Assembly: GCA_963715565.1 (NCBI GenBank)
Contig: OY970256.1
Span: 3,162,001-3,226,000, forward strand
Direction of reading: 5' to 3'
Length of the DNA stretch: 64,000 nt
From: JACVRN01 sp963715565
GTDB lineage: Bacteria > Acidobacteriota > Blastocatellia > Pyrinomonadales > Pyrinomonadaceae
Under the pieces are notes generated by a model. The model searched no databases. It saw nothing but the letters and a program-made list of their open reading frames with translations, and had not been told where the DNA came from. How positions within the stretch are numbered: position 1 is the stretch's first letter; each line of letters begins with the position of its first letter. Below are positions 1 through 8,535 of the stretch, in pieces. A program made the translations under genes and the position numbers.

Positions 1-3000
1 TACGACGAGCTGAACCGCGCTTATAACGAGAGCTACGGCTCTACGGCCAGAAGCCGCCATAGCCAGATTTTCTCCAAACAGCTCTCGGAGACCATGGACC
101 CAGCGCAATCGAGCGCACAGTCCGGGTCTCTGGACAGCGACAAGCCATCCACTCTGGAAGTGCTCCCGTTTGCGCAGGCTCCGTCCATACTCAACCAGCA
201 ATCCCTGATAGAAGAGGACGAGGGCCGACAGGAGCCCATGGCTATACGGCTGGCGAAGGCCGTCGAAGAAGCGCGTCGCCGCATAGAAGAAGAAGCCGCC
301 GCGCGCGTCGAAGAAGAACGCCTGCTGGCCGAGGCCGAAGCCAACAAAAAGGCCGCGGAAGAGGCTCAAAGCCGCGTCGCGGAAGAAGAGCGTCGTCGTG
401 CGGAAGCCGAGGCCAAAGAACGACGCGCCGCAGAAGAAGCGCGCCGCCGCGAAGAAGCGGAGGCCCGTCGTCATTTGGAAGAAGCTAAACGCCGCAAGGA
501 AGAAGAAGAGGCTCGAAAGCGCGCCGAAGAAGAGGCGCGGCGTGTGGCCGAAGAGGAAGCGAAAAAGCAGGCCGAAGCCGAAGCACAGAGACGCGCCGAA
601 GAAGAGGCACGTCAACAGGCTGAAGAAGCTCGTCTACGTGCGGCAGAGGAAGCGCGTCGTGAGGAGGAAGCGCGGCGTCAGGCTGAAGAGGCAAGGCGAC
701 GCGAAGAGGAAGAAGCGTCGCGTCGCGCTGCGGAGGAAGAGAAAAAGCGCGCCTTGGAGGAAGAGGCCAAGCGCAAGGCGGAAGAAGAGGCCGCGCGACG
801 TGCCGCAGAGGAGGAACGCCAGCGCGCAGAAGCAAAGCAACGCGCGGAAGAGGAAGCACAGAGGCGCGCCGAGGAAGAAGCGCGTCTTCGCGCGGAAGAG
901 GAAGCTCGACGCAGGGAAGAAGAAGCGCGCCGCAAGGAACAGGAAGAGGCTCGACGCCGCGCAGAGGAAGAGGCACAGAGACGTGCCGCAGAAGAAGAGG
1001 TGCGTCGCCGGGCTGAAGCCGAAGCACGACGAGTCGCAGAAGAAGCGCGCCGTCGTGCTGAGGAGGAAGCAGCGCATCTGGCGGAAGAACAGCGTCTTCG
1101 TAACGAAGAAGCCAAGCGCTTCGCAGAGGCGGCGGCAATCAGAAAGCTTGCCGAAGAAACACAAAGACGCGCCGCAGAGGAGGCGAAGCGTCAGGCTGAA
1201 GCTGAAGAGAAACGTCGGGCCGAAGCGCAACGTCAGGCTGAAGCGAAGCGCCGCGCCGCAGAAGATGAAGCACGTCTTCGCGCTGAAGAGGAAGCACGCA
1301 GGCGCGCTGAAGAAGAGCAGCGTGCGCGCGAGGCGGCGGACGACGAGCTTGAGGAAGAACGTGAGCTTACTGCGGCTGAACGTGCGCAGTTGGAGCAAAC
1401 TGTCAGAGAGCGCGGGGCCGCAGGGCTTCAAGAGCAGAGCGTCCAGCGTCTGCCCGATGAGCACGAGACGTTTGAGCCGTCGCGCAAACAGCCTCTAGCG
1501 GCGAACAAGGCCGCCGCTGAAATGCCGCCTGACGCCGCGCAGGCTGACAACCCTTCTCAACCTAGCATTTCTGCTTACGCCTCGGGCGGCCCGCGTTTCG
1601 CCACGGACACGCAGCCGGACGAAGAGCAACTCATAGAGGAGCTATTTGACCCGGAGGTAACGCTCGTGCCGGGGACACGTCTTGTTCCACTCGAACAGAA
1701 CGTTATTCCGGAGCGTGAACAGCCGGTCGCTCCTGAACAAACGCCCGCACCTCAAGCGGCTGCTCCCGCGTCTCAACCGTCTCAGGCGTATGATCCGGGT
1801 CAGGTGACTCTGCCTCCTCCACCACTGCAGGGCTACTCGCCGATGCCGGAATACAAGCCCACGCCGGAGAATGCCTCATGGCCGGGCGCAGGCGCATCCG
1901 CATCCGCGTCGGCTGTGGCGCAGGGCGCGGGGCGTGGCCGACGACAGGCGCTGGTCATAGCCGTGCTCGCGCTTCTCTTTCTTGGAGTGGTCGCTATCGC
2001 TTCGCTGACAGGCATGTATCTATATCGTCGCTGGACGAGTGATGAGGTCACGCCTGCGCGCAACGATGTCCATCAGCAAGACGTGGAGTCCGTGCTGGCG
2101 ACGATGCCGAAGGGCACGCTTAATATCAACGGGCCGCAGGGCGCTGATGTCTTTGTTGACGATGAAAGGGTCGGGGCTATCGGCGCGGACGGGATGACGA
2201 CAGAGGCGCTTGCCGGAGTGCGCAACGTGCGCGTCACGGCTCAGGGCTTTCGTCCCTTTATCAGCGATGCGAAGGTCAATGCTTCGAGGCCCGCGCGCGT
2301 GACGGCGCGGCTGCAACGCGAATTGAAGATTGCGGACGACGCGGGACACGAGAGCCGACAGGAGATTGAAAAGTATGTGAAAGCTAAAAATTATTACGGG
2401 GCCGAGATGGAATATCGCGCGCTCTTGAAGGAGAGCCCGAACGACGTGGCCGCGCTCGCCGGTCTTGCTTCCATGCTCGACCAGCAGCAGCGCTACGCGG
2501 AGGCGCTCGTCGAATACGAAGCGGCCTCAAGGCTTCAGCCCGACAACGTAGAGACGCTGTTATCCTTAGGCCAGCTTTATGAAATCAAGGGACGCGATGC
2601 GGACGCCGAGACGGCCTTTGCGCGCGCCGTAGAGTTACAGCCCAGAAACGCCGACGCGCGCGGGTTGCTCGCATGGGTGCTCCTGCGCAGGGGAAAGGTG
2701 GACGAAGCTTCCAATGCGATTGAAGAGGCGCTCAAGATTCGGCCCAACGCGGAATTTCTGGATACGAAAGCTTACATCCTGCTCGAACGCGGCCAGCTCG
2801 AAGCGGCGCTCGCAGCAGCGCAGAGCGCCTCCGACAAAAGCAAAGACCCTGCCTTCAAAACCGCGCTGGCGGTGATTCTCTATCGCATGAACCGCAAGGA
2901 CGAAGCCCTCAACACTTACAGACAGGTTCGCCAGTCGAGCCGCGACGACAAATGGGGCGACCTCAAACGGCTCATCATGTCTCTCGGCTACCCGAAGCCC

Positions 3001-3042
3001 GTGCTGGAAACTCTCGTCGAATTAATTAAAGAGACGAATTAA
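1..3042 (+). CDS. Coiled-coil / PEGA / TPR membrane protein (5' end outside window)
   Basis: The frame is open from base 1, so the gene begins upstream; the first in-window ATG is at 94. About 250-1370 encodes an almost uninterrupted Glu/Ala/Arg-rich coiled coil made of degenerate AEEEARRRAEEE-type units, recalling TolA or IF2 N-terminal helices. A Pro/Gln-rich linker follows, then one transmembrane helix (about 1945-2025, core ALVIAVLALLFLGVVAIASL). Next come a PEGA-like domain (about 2100-2330, GTLNINGPQGADVFVDDERVG) and at least four TPR repeats to the C-terminus. The layout suggests a long rod on one side of the inner membrane and protein-binding domains on the other. Whether a kinase or other enzymatic domain precedes the coil cannot be seen. 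The chemotaxis-like genes start about 430 nt downstream; a functional link is not shown. No specific function can be assigned. Confidence 0.8.
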   Translation, partial: YDELNRAYNESYGSTARSRHSQIFSKQLSETMDPAQSSAQSGSLDSDKPSTLEVLPFAQAPSILNQQSLIEEDEGRQEPMAIRLAKAVEEARRRIEEEAAARVEEERLLAEAEANKKAAEEAQSRVAEEERRRAEAEAKERRAAEEARRREEAEARRHLEEAKRRKEEEEARKRAEEEARRVAEEEAKKQAEAEAQRRAEEEARQQAEEARLRAAEEARREEEARRQAEEARRREEEEASRRAAEEEKKRALEEEAKRKAEEEAARRAAEEERQRAEAKQRAEEEAQRRAEEEARLRAEEEARRREEEARRKEQEEARRRAEEEAQRRAAEEEVRRRAEAEARRVAEEARRRAEEEAAHLAEEQRLRNEEAKRFAEAAAIRKLAEETQRRAAEEAKRQAEAEEKRRAEAQRQAEAKRRAAEDEARLRAEEEARRRAEEEQRAREAADDELEEERELTAAERAQLEQTVRERGAAGLQEQSVQRLPDEHETFEPSRKQPLAANKAAAEMPPDAAQADNPSQPSISAYASGGPRFATDTQPDEEQLIEELFDPEVTLVPGTRLVPLEQNVIPEREQPVAPEQTPAPQAAAPASQPSQAYDPGQVTLPPPPLQGYSPMPEYKPTPENASWPGAGASASASAVAQGAGRGRRQALVIAVLALLFLGVVAIASLTGMYLYRRWTSDEVTPARNDVHQQDVESVLATMPKGTLNINGPQGADVFVDDERVGAIGADGMTTEALAGVRNVRVTAQGFRPFISDAKVNASRPARVTARLQRELKIADDAGHESRQEIEKYVKAKNYYGAEMEYRALLKESPNDVAALAGLASMLDQQQRYAEALVEYEAASRLQPDNVETLLSLGQLYEIKGRDADAETAFARAVELQPRNADARGLLAWVLLRRGKVDEASNAIEEALKIRPNAEFLDTKAYILLERGQLEAALAAAQSASDKSKDPAFKTALAVILYRMNRKDEALNTYRQVRQSSRDDKWGDLKRLIMSLGYPKPVLETLVELIKETN

Positions 3043-3048
3043 AAGCCG

Positions 3049-3232
3049 ATTGAAAAGTCCCGTAGGGACTGAATGTTTATAGCCCGCGCGCAATTTCTAG
3101 GAATCAAGCTCCGTAGGAGCGGCATGTCACGGATGCGGAACATGGCGCTCCTACGGAGCTTGATTTTTAATTATGACGATTAAGCTATAAACATTCTGCT
3201 CCTATGGAGCTAAAGAATTAGGACTTTTCAAT
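3049..3232. repeat. REP/BIME-like composite palindrome, copy 1
   Basis: Outer arms ATTGAAAAGTCC (3049-3060) and GGACTTTTCAAT (3221-3232) are perfect complements. Inside them, ATGTTTATAG (3073-3082) pairs with CTATAAACAT. The core is a 23-bp inverted repeat with one mismatch (3104-3126 with 3141-3163) carrying GTAGGAGC. Small terminal hairpins of the type GTCCCgtaGGGAC flank it. Related copies lie at 25278-25432 and 53098-53253. It fills the spacer after the coiled-coil gene. Confidence 0.8.
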
Positions 3233-3241
3233 CTGCTTCTA

Positions 3242-3386
3242 AGAAGCTGTTTGAAAAATCCAAGCTGGAACGTAGATTCAACAACTTACGGACTCTGCCC
3301 CTTGCTCTTATCTAGGGTTGAGAAAGCCGTAAGTCCTTTGAAATCGTCATAGCTCACTTTGTGAACGGATTATTCAAACAGCTTCT
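3242..3386. repeat. Second long inverted-repeat element
   Basis: AGAAGCTGTTTGAAAAATCC (3242-3261) is complementary to 3367-3386 with 19 of 20 positions matching. An inner pair ACTTACGG / CCGTAAGT adds a second stem. The element lies directly beside REP-like copy 1. Its end resembles that copy's right flank and the left flank of copy 3 at 53062 (AAGAAGCTGATTGAAAAGTC), so the two elements may be related. No open reading frame is inside. Confidence 0.65.
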
Positions 3387-3471
3387 AAGAATAAGCTTGT
3401 CTTTATTCACCCGAGTTGGTTTATTCTGCTTGGTGACGATTGATTGCGCGTAAGGCTTTCAATCAAAGCGA

Positions 3472-4011
3472 ATGATGGACACAAAAACCGTACTGGCAGA
3501 CATTTCGATTTTGCCGCGCACGCTGGGACTCGGGGCCGAAGCGTTGGAGGCGCGCGAGCGTCGTGAGCTTTTAGTGGCGAGCGTGGGCGCGCGTCTCGTT
3601 GGCGTCTTTGCGGACGAAGCCGACATGATCGCCGAATGGAAACAGACGACGCCATTGCCGCGCGCACCCCTGGCGGTCGTCGGCGTCGTAGGCGTGCGCG
3701 GCCTCATACGAACGGTGCTGGACCCTCTGGCAATTCTGGGAGAACGCTCCGCAGGGCAGAAGCCCGAGTTCGGTTTCGTCATCGCTCTCGGCGGCGACGA
3801 GCAACTGGCGCTCGCCGTGGATCGCGTCGAGCGCATCATCAGTGTCTTGCCGGAGGAAGTAGAGCCCTTAGGCTCTGCCACAGGAGCGGGGCCGGTGCGC
3901 GGTCTCGTGCAGGCGGAAGGCAAAGCGGTCATCGCCGTGCTCAACCCTGAAGAACTTTTTCGCACAGCCATGCACGGTACGGAACGAAGAAGGAAACGAA
4001 ACAAGGGATGA
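3472..4011 (+). CDS. CheW-like chemotaxis coupling protein
   Basis: A 179-residue protein with a CheW-type SH3-like fold pattern: LLVASVGARLVGVFADEAD (about 32-50), then PLPRAPLAVVGVVGVRGLI, where the CheW family has its P-x-x-x-x-G-x-x-x-x-RG turn, then VIALGGDEQLALAVDRVERI. Such proteins link chemoreceptors to the kinase CheA. The first of two adjacent ATGs is used; no clear Shine-Dalgarno is present. The last codons and the TGA (NKG-stop) are read from the left arm of the hairpin at 4003. CheR and CheB follow in the same orientation, which supports the call. CheA and receptors are not in the window. Divergence from textbook CheW leaves room for a CheW-domain regulator of another process. 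Confidence 0.72.
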   Translation: MMDTKTVLADISILPRTLGLGAEALEARERRELLVASVGARLVGVFADEADMIAEWKQTTPLPRAPLAVVGVVGVRGLIRTVLDPLAILGERSAGQKPEFGFVIALGGDEQLALAVDRVERIISVLPEEVEPLGSATGAGPVRGLVQAEGKAVIAVLNPEELFRTAMHGTERRRKRNKG

Positions 4012-4095
4012 GGGATGAGGGATGAAAAGGAAGCTATTCAACATTGAGTAGTTCTTCTTTTATCCCTTATCCCTCATCCCTCATCCCTCATCCCT
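4003..4095. repeat. STRR hairpin, GGGATGA family (copy 1)
   Basis: Left arm 4003-4029 is tandem GGGATGA; right arm 4058-4095 is tandem TCATCCC. The centre CTATTCAAcaTTGAGTAG also pairs, so almost the whole element is self-complementary. It contains the stop of the CheW-like gene and ends one base before the ATG at 4097. Confidence 0.85.
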
Positions 4096-4096
4096 T

Positions 4097-6394
4097 ATGC
4101 TTTCTTTAGAGGCCACACTTGAACGGGTTGAGCGTCTGAGCCGGTCGGGCGCGGGGGAAGACGTGCGCGCGCTTGTGCGTCTGCTCGGTGATGCTGACTG
4201 GCAAACGCGGCGCGCAGCCGCAGAGGCTATCTCTACGCTGGTGCAGGCGGGCGCGTTGGCGGCGGAGGTGGAAACGGACGCGCTGTTTGCGGAACTCATC
4301 GCGGCGGTTGCTGATAAAAGGGATGCTGGTCGTCGTGCGGCGGCGGTGGCTGCGCTTGAAGGCATCGGAGCGCGCGCCTTGCCTGCGCTGCGCACGGCGC
4401 TTCCACGCGCGGACACATCATCTTCTATTGCGCTCGCGGGGCTCGTCGGTCAGGCCGGGGGCGCGCAGGCTGTGGAGCTTTTAGCGCCGCTCGTGCGCCA
4501 TCAGGATACAAACGTTGCCGCCGCCGGAATCGCCGCCCTCGGGCGCACCCGCCACCCCGCAGCAACACCGCTTCTCCTAGCAGAGCTTGAAGCAAAGGAC
4601 GAGTGGTTGAGATTCGCTGCGGTCGGCGCGCTCGGAGAGTTGGGCGACGCGCGTTCCGTGCCCGCGCTGGAAGCTTTGCTTGCAGAACCGTTGATGCGCG
4701 AAGCGGCGGCAAGCGCGCTTAACGAGATAGCGAGCGTAGAGGCTTGCGACGCGCTGGCTCGAAATTTACGCGAAGCTGATGGAAGCCTGCGCCCGCCCGT
4801 GCTCGCCGCGCTCGTCTTTATGAGCGAGGACGAGCGTCTCTTGCCCGCCGTGATGCAGGAGCACTTGCGCTCTCTGGCTCGCAGCCTCTTTCGCGAAGCA
4901 GCCGACCGCGCGACCTTTAGCGACGTCCTGCGTCTGACTTCAACCAGCGACCCTGCATTGAAGCGCGCGAGCATCACTGCGCTCGGATGGTTGGGCGACG
5001 ACCGTGCCGTCGCGGTGGCGGCGGCTGCGCTTGCAGACCCTGCGTTTGTCAAAGTCGCGCGTCGCGCGCTGCATGATCTGGCGAGCGACCCGCACGCTCT
5101 CAATCGTATGCTTGAAGTAGAGCCGGAGATGATCCCCCCGTTGGAAATCGCTGGGGCCATCGGCGGGGCCAAGAGCTACGCGGCCATCGAGACGGCTGCG
5201 CGGCTGGCCGTCGGAGCCTCGGACGCAGAGACACTTGAAGCCAGTCTACAGACGCTTGCGCAGGCGCGCGACTGGTTGCGCGAAGTTCATGCCGAACTCT
5301 TCGACTCGATTGGTGTGGCGAAGCTGGCCGAGAGCCTCTTTGGTCTTTTAAGCATTGCCGAAGGAAGGGCGCTCATTGAGATTGCCGAAACGCTGGGCGT
5401 CTTTGCCCCGGCCCTGCCCGCCGTCACAGTAGAAGCAATCGCGGATGAGCTTCTGCAAACAGACACGGACGATCACCTGCTCGCGCGCCTTGCCTTTCTG
5501 GATAACGCAGACCCCATGCGCGCCGTCGAAGAGGCCGCGCGCGCAGAGCGTCACAGAAGCCCGCGCGTGCGTCTCTCGGCTATCGAAATTTTGAGCTGGC
5601 GCGCGGCGTCAATGGACGACGCTTCGCTGGCGCAGCATTTAACGGACGAAGCGGCAGGAGTCAGACGCGCAGCCATGCGAGCCATGCGACGCGGGACGGC
5701 CAACGCCGAAGCCTTTCGCGCCGTCAACGCCGCGCTCTCGGACGACGACATCTGGGTCAGGGCCGAAGCCCTCACCACGCTCGGCGCGTTGTTCGGTCAC
5801 GAGACGGAAGTGCGCGCGACTTTACGCGAAGCTCTCCTTGCGCCGCACCCGCTCTGCCGCGTGGCCGCGACTGCTGCGCTGGCGCAAGTTGCGGAGCGTC
5901 CCGACTGGGGTGCGCTGGCGCAAGTTGCGCGACGCGACGTGCAACCTGAAGCGCGCCGTGCAGCCGTCATGGCCTTCGAGCACTGCACGCAACAACGAAC
6001 GCTCCTGCGCGTGGCGAGCGCCGCGCTCACGGATGCGGCGTGGCCCGTTCGCCGCGCAGCCGTCCGCGTGCTCAACGCCTGTCGCGCAGAGGCAGCGCAC
6101 AAGCTTCTGCTCGACACAACACAAAATGAAGAGGAGGAAGCAGCCGTGCGCGGCGCGGCCCTGTGCGCGCTTGCCGGGCGCACGGCCCCGGAAACAATCG
6201 AGCTGGCCTGCCGTTTAATTTCTCTGGGCGACCCGACGCTGACGGAAGACGCCTACGCGGCCCTTCAAGCGTTGCGGCCCACACGCGAGGATGACTTGAG
6301 AGCGACAACCATCAACTGTCCGCCCCGCGCCGCCAGCGTCATCAAGTTTATTCTCGATAAAAAAGTGACAAGAGAAGTGACAAGTGACGAGTGA
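4097..6394 (+). CDS. HEAT-repeat scaffold protein
   Basis: A 765-residue, nearly all-helical protein built from about 20 HEAT/PBS-lyase-like repeats of roughly 30 residues (for example RRAAAEAISTLVQAGALA, DPALKRASITALGWLGDDRA, WPVRRAAVRVLNACRAEAA). It has no signal peptide, transmembrane segment or catalytic motif, so a cytoplasmic protein-interaction role is likely. It sits between the CheW-like gene and cheR, which suggests a part in the same signalling pathway, but that is inference from position. The ATG follows the hairpin at 4003 with no Shine-Dalgarno. The C-terminal tail VTREVTSDE is encoded by the left arm of the next hairpin (6364-6461), so the original C-terminus was probably shorter or different. 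Confidence 0.85.
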   Translation: MLSLEATLERVERLSRSGAGEDVRALVRLLGDADWQTRRAAAEAISTLVQAGALAAEVETDALFAELIAAVADKRDAGRRAAAVAALEGIGARALPALRTALPRADTSSSIALAGLVGQAGGAQAVELLAPLVRHQDTNVAAAGIAALGRTRHPAATPLLLAELEAKDEWLRFAAVGALGELGDARSVPALEALLAEPLMREAAASALNEIASVEACDALARNLREADGSLRPPVLAALVFMSEDERLLPAVMQEHLRSLARSLFREAADRATFSDVLRLTSTSDPALKRASITALGWLGDDRAVAVAAAALADPAFVKVARRALHDLASDPHALNRMLEVEPEMIPPLEIAGAIGGAKSYAAIETAARLAVGASDAETLEASLQTLAQARDWLREVHAELFDSIGVAKLAESLFGLLSIAEGRALIEIAETLGVFAPALPAVTVEAIADELLQTDTDDHLLARLAFLDNADPMRAVEEAARAERHRSPRVRLSAIEILSWRAASMDDASLAQHLTDEAAGVRRAAMRAMRRGTANAEAFRAVNAALSDDDIWVRAEALTTLGALFGHETEVRATLREALLAPHPLCRVAATAALAQVAERPDWGALAQVARRDVQPEARRAAVMAFEHCTQQRTLLRVASAALTDAAWPVRRAAVRVLNACRAEAAHKLLLDTTQNEEEEAAVRGAALCALAGRTAPETIELACRLISLGDPTLTEDAYAALQALRPTREDDLRATTINCPPRAASVIKFILDKKVTREVTSDE

Positions 6395-6461
6395 CAAGTG
6401 ACGAGCAAGAGAAGAGACAAGCTGCTTTGACTTGTCACTTGTCACTCGTCACTTGTCACTG
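6364..6461. repeat. STRR hairpin, GTGACAA/GTGACGA family (copy 1)
   Basis: Left arm about 6364-6420 is GTGACAA/GTGACGA repeated with a 7-nt period; right arm about 6428-6461 is its complement. It overlaps the last ten codons and the stop of the HEAT-repeat gene and ends 7 nt before the cheR ATG. Confidence 0.85.
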
Positions 6462-6468
6462 ATTTCTT

Positions 6469-7350
6469 ATGTTCGATTCTTCCAATCAGGAGCCTTTGAT
6501 TTTGTCGCGCGACGGCGCGCGGCCTCTGATGGACGAGTCTGCTTTCCTGCGGCTGCGCGATCTGGTTTATCAGTCTTCGGGTCTCTACTTTGATTTGAAA
6601 TCACAATCCACCCTTGAGCGGCGGTTGCGCCCGCGCGTGCAGGCGCTGCATCTGGGGAGCTTCGAACAGTACTATCTTTATCTACAGTTTGACCGCGACC
6701 GCCGCGAGGAGTTGCAACGCGCGCTCGATGCCGTGGCCGTGCACGAGACCTACTTTTTTCGCGAGACGCGCGCGCTTGCGGCCTTCGGTGAAGAGATGCT
6801 CCCGGAAATCTTCGAGCGTAACCGCGAGGCTCGCACCCTTCGCGTGTGGAGCGCGGGCTGTTCTACAGGCGAAGAGGCTTACACGCTCGCCATACTGATT
6901 CTTGAATCCGGTCTCTTCGACGATTGGAAGATAGAGTTGGCCGCGAGCGACCTCTCGCAGCGCGTGATTGCCACGGCACGGTCGGGGCGCTACCGCTCAA
7001 ACTCTTTTCGCGCGATGGATGAAGAAAGACGCGCGCGCTATTTCACGCCGCAGGCGGACGGCTCGTGGCTCGTGGACGAGCGCCTGCGCGTGATGGTCAA
7101 CTTCGGCTGCTTTAACCTGGCGGACAGCCGCCGCTTCAACATCTACACGGAGCTGGACGCCATCTTTTGCCGCAACGTCATGCTCTATTTTGACACTGCG
7201 GCCCGGCGGCGCACCGTCCAGGGCTTTCATCAACAACTACGCGAAGGCGGCTATTTAATTCTGGGCGCATCGGAATCGCTCGTCACCCTGAACGCCCCCT
7301 TCCGCCTCGCGCATTTACAGCACGACCTCGTGTACCAGAAGAAGGGATGA
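6469..7350 (+). CDS. cheR: Chemotaxis protein methyltransferase CheR
   Basis: A 293-residue SAM-dependent methyltransferase that methylates glutamates on chemoreceptors. The N-terminal all-alpha domain (about 20-95) carries the family signature HETYFFRE. The C-terminal Rossmann domain has the SAM-binding motif SAGCSTGEEAYTLA, the LAASDLS segment, FCRNVMLYF and LGASESL. Length is normal for CheR. The start is the ATG seven bases after the hairpin at 6364; the preceding GATTTCTT has no Shine-Dalgarno. The KKG-stop end lies in the next hairpin, as for the CheW-like gene. cheB follows 96 nt downstream, giving a matched methylation/demethylation pair. Confidence 0.95.
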   Translation: MFDSSNQEPLILSRDGARPLMDESAFLRLRDLVYQSSGLYFDLKSQSTLERRLRPRVQALHLGSFEQYYLYLQFDRDRREELQRALDAVAVHETYFFRETRALAAFGEEMLPEIFERNREARTLRVWSAGCSTGEEAYTLAILILESGLFDDWKIELAASDLSQRVIATARSGRYRSNSFRAMDEERRARYFTPQADGSWLVDERLRVMVNFGCFNLADSRRFNIYTELDAIFCRNVMLYFDTAARRRTVQGFHQQLREGGYLILGASESLVTLNAPFRLAHLQHDLVYQKKG

Positions 7351-7440
7351 GGGCGGAGGGATGAGGGATGAAAAGGAAGCTATTCAAGATGAGTAGTTCT
7401 TCTTTCGTTCCTCATCCCTCCGCCCTCATCCCTCATCCCT
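7342..7440. repeat. STRR hairpin, GGGATGA family (copy 2)
   Basis: Left arm 7342-7370 holds GGGATGA/GGGCGGA units; right arm 7409-7440 holds the complement. The central AAAAGGAAGCTATTCAA is the same as in copy 1, which shows common descent. It contains the cheR stop codon and ends 6 nt before the cheB ATG. Confidence 0.85.
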
Positions 7441-7446
7441 GCTCTT

Positions 7447-8496
7447 ATGCATCGTTTATTAATCGTGGATGATTCGCCTTTGTATCGGTTGCGGCTGTCG
7501 CAGATTTTCGCGGCGTCGGACCGTTTGCAGATTGTGGGTCTGGCGGCGAACGGGCGCGAGTGCGTCCGTGTGATTAAGGACCGGCGGCCCGACGTCGTCG
7601 TGCTCGATTTGGAGATGCCGGAGATGGACGGCTTCAGCGTCTTGCGCTGGGCGATGAAGCACGCGCCCGTTCCCTTTGTCGTCTGTAGCGGTCTGGGCGA
7701 GCGCGAGAGCGTCTTTCAGGCTCTGGAAGCGGGCGCGGTTGATTTCATCACCAAGCCGGAGCTGCGCCACGCCATTCGCTCCGAAGAGTTCGCGGCGCAT
7801 CTCAGAGAGCGCGTCGAAGCGGCTGCCGCAGCGCACGCGCTCACCGGAGCGACGCGCGACGAGGAAAAGGAAGCGCATATACGCGCCGCGCGCTTTGCGC
7901 AAATGAAGTCCGCCGGGGAGCGCGCGCGTGTAGTCGCCATCGTCGGCTCTGCGGGAAGCCCTGCGGCTGTGGGTCTTATTCTCTCGAAGCTCAGGCCAAA
8001 CTTCTCCGTGCCCGTCGTCGTCGCGCTACACATGCCGCAGGGCTTCACGCGCTCGTTTGCCGAAAGACTTTCGCGCACAACTCCTTTCACGGCGCGCGAG
8101 GCCCGCGCGGGCGAGCATCTGGCCCCCTCGCATGTCTACGTTGCGCCGGGCGGTCATCACACTGTGCTAAGGGCCGAACGGGACGGCACTCTCTCTTTCG
8201 AGACCGAGCCTTCAGCGGAGAACGATTTCTACTCGCCGTCGGCAGACCGTTTGCTCGCGAGCATGGCCCGTGCGTGCGCGGAAAAATCGCTCGCCGTAGT
8301 TTTGACCGGCATGGGCGACGACGGGTTGGAAGGCGCGCGCGCCGTTCGCGCACGCGGCGGGACTGTCATCATAGAGTCGCGCGAATCCGCACTTATCTGG
8401 GGCATGCCGCGCGCCGTCGCCGAGGCTGGCCTCGCGGACGCAGAGCTATCACCGGCAGGAATCGCCGCCGCACTACCCCTGCTCTGTCACAAATAG
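7447..8496 (+). CDS. cheB: Protein-glutamate methylesterase CheB
   Basis: A 349-residue two-domain enzyme that demethylates or deamidates chemoreceptors. The receiver domain (1-120) has Asp8/Asp9, phospho-acceptor Asp54 in VVVLDLEMPEMDG and Lys103 in FITKPE. The C-terminal methylesterase keeps the catalytic triad: Ser168 in IVGSAGSP, His195 in ALHMPQGFT and Asp292 in TGMGDDG. The nucleophile loop differs from the usual GASTGG form but still aligns with Ser in place. The ATG follows the hairpin at 7342 without a Shine-Dalgarno (GCTCTTATG). It is the last gene of the chemotaxis-like set; about 96 nt separate it from mutS2. Confidence 0.93.
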   Translation: MHRLLIVDDSPLYRLRLSQIFAASDRLQIVGLAANGRECVRVIKDRRPDVVVLDLEMPEMDGFSVLRWAMKHAPVPFVVCSGLGERESVFQALEAGAVDFITKPELRHAIRSEEFAAHLRERVEAAAAAHALTGATRDEEKEAHIRAARFAQMKSAGERARVVAIVGSAGSPAAVGLILSKLRPNFSVPVVVALHMPQGFTRSFAERLSRTTPFTAREARAGEHLAPSHVYVAPGGHHTVLRAERDGTLSFETEPSAENDFYSPSADRLLASMARACAEKSLAVVLTGMGDDGLEGARAVRARGGTVIIESRESALIWGMPRAVAEAGLADAELSPAGIAAALPLLCHK

Positions 8497-8535
8497 CAAC
8501 TCACATTAGCAGAAATTAAAGGGCGCGAGTTTTCC

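Noticed and set aside
398..1498. Several long open frames on both strands over the coiled-coil region
   Set aside because: They are side effects of the E/A/R-rich codon pattern. Their translations are monotonous Arg/Lys/Pro or Leu/Pro runs with no domain, and the PEGA/TPR protein in frame 1 explains the DNA.
7447..8496. Loss of the catalytic serine in CheB
   Set aside because: An ungapped comparison starting from the Gly puts Ala at the position, but aligning IVGSAGSP with the common GASAGG form keeps Ser168, and His195 and Asp292 are conserved.
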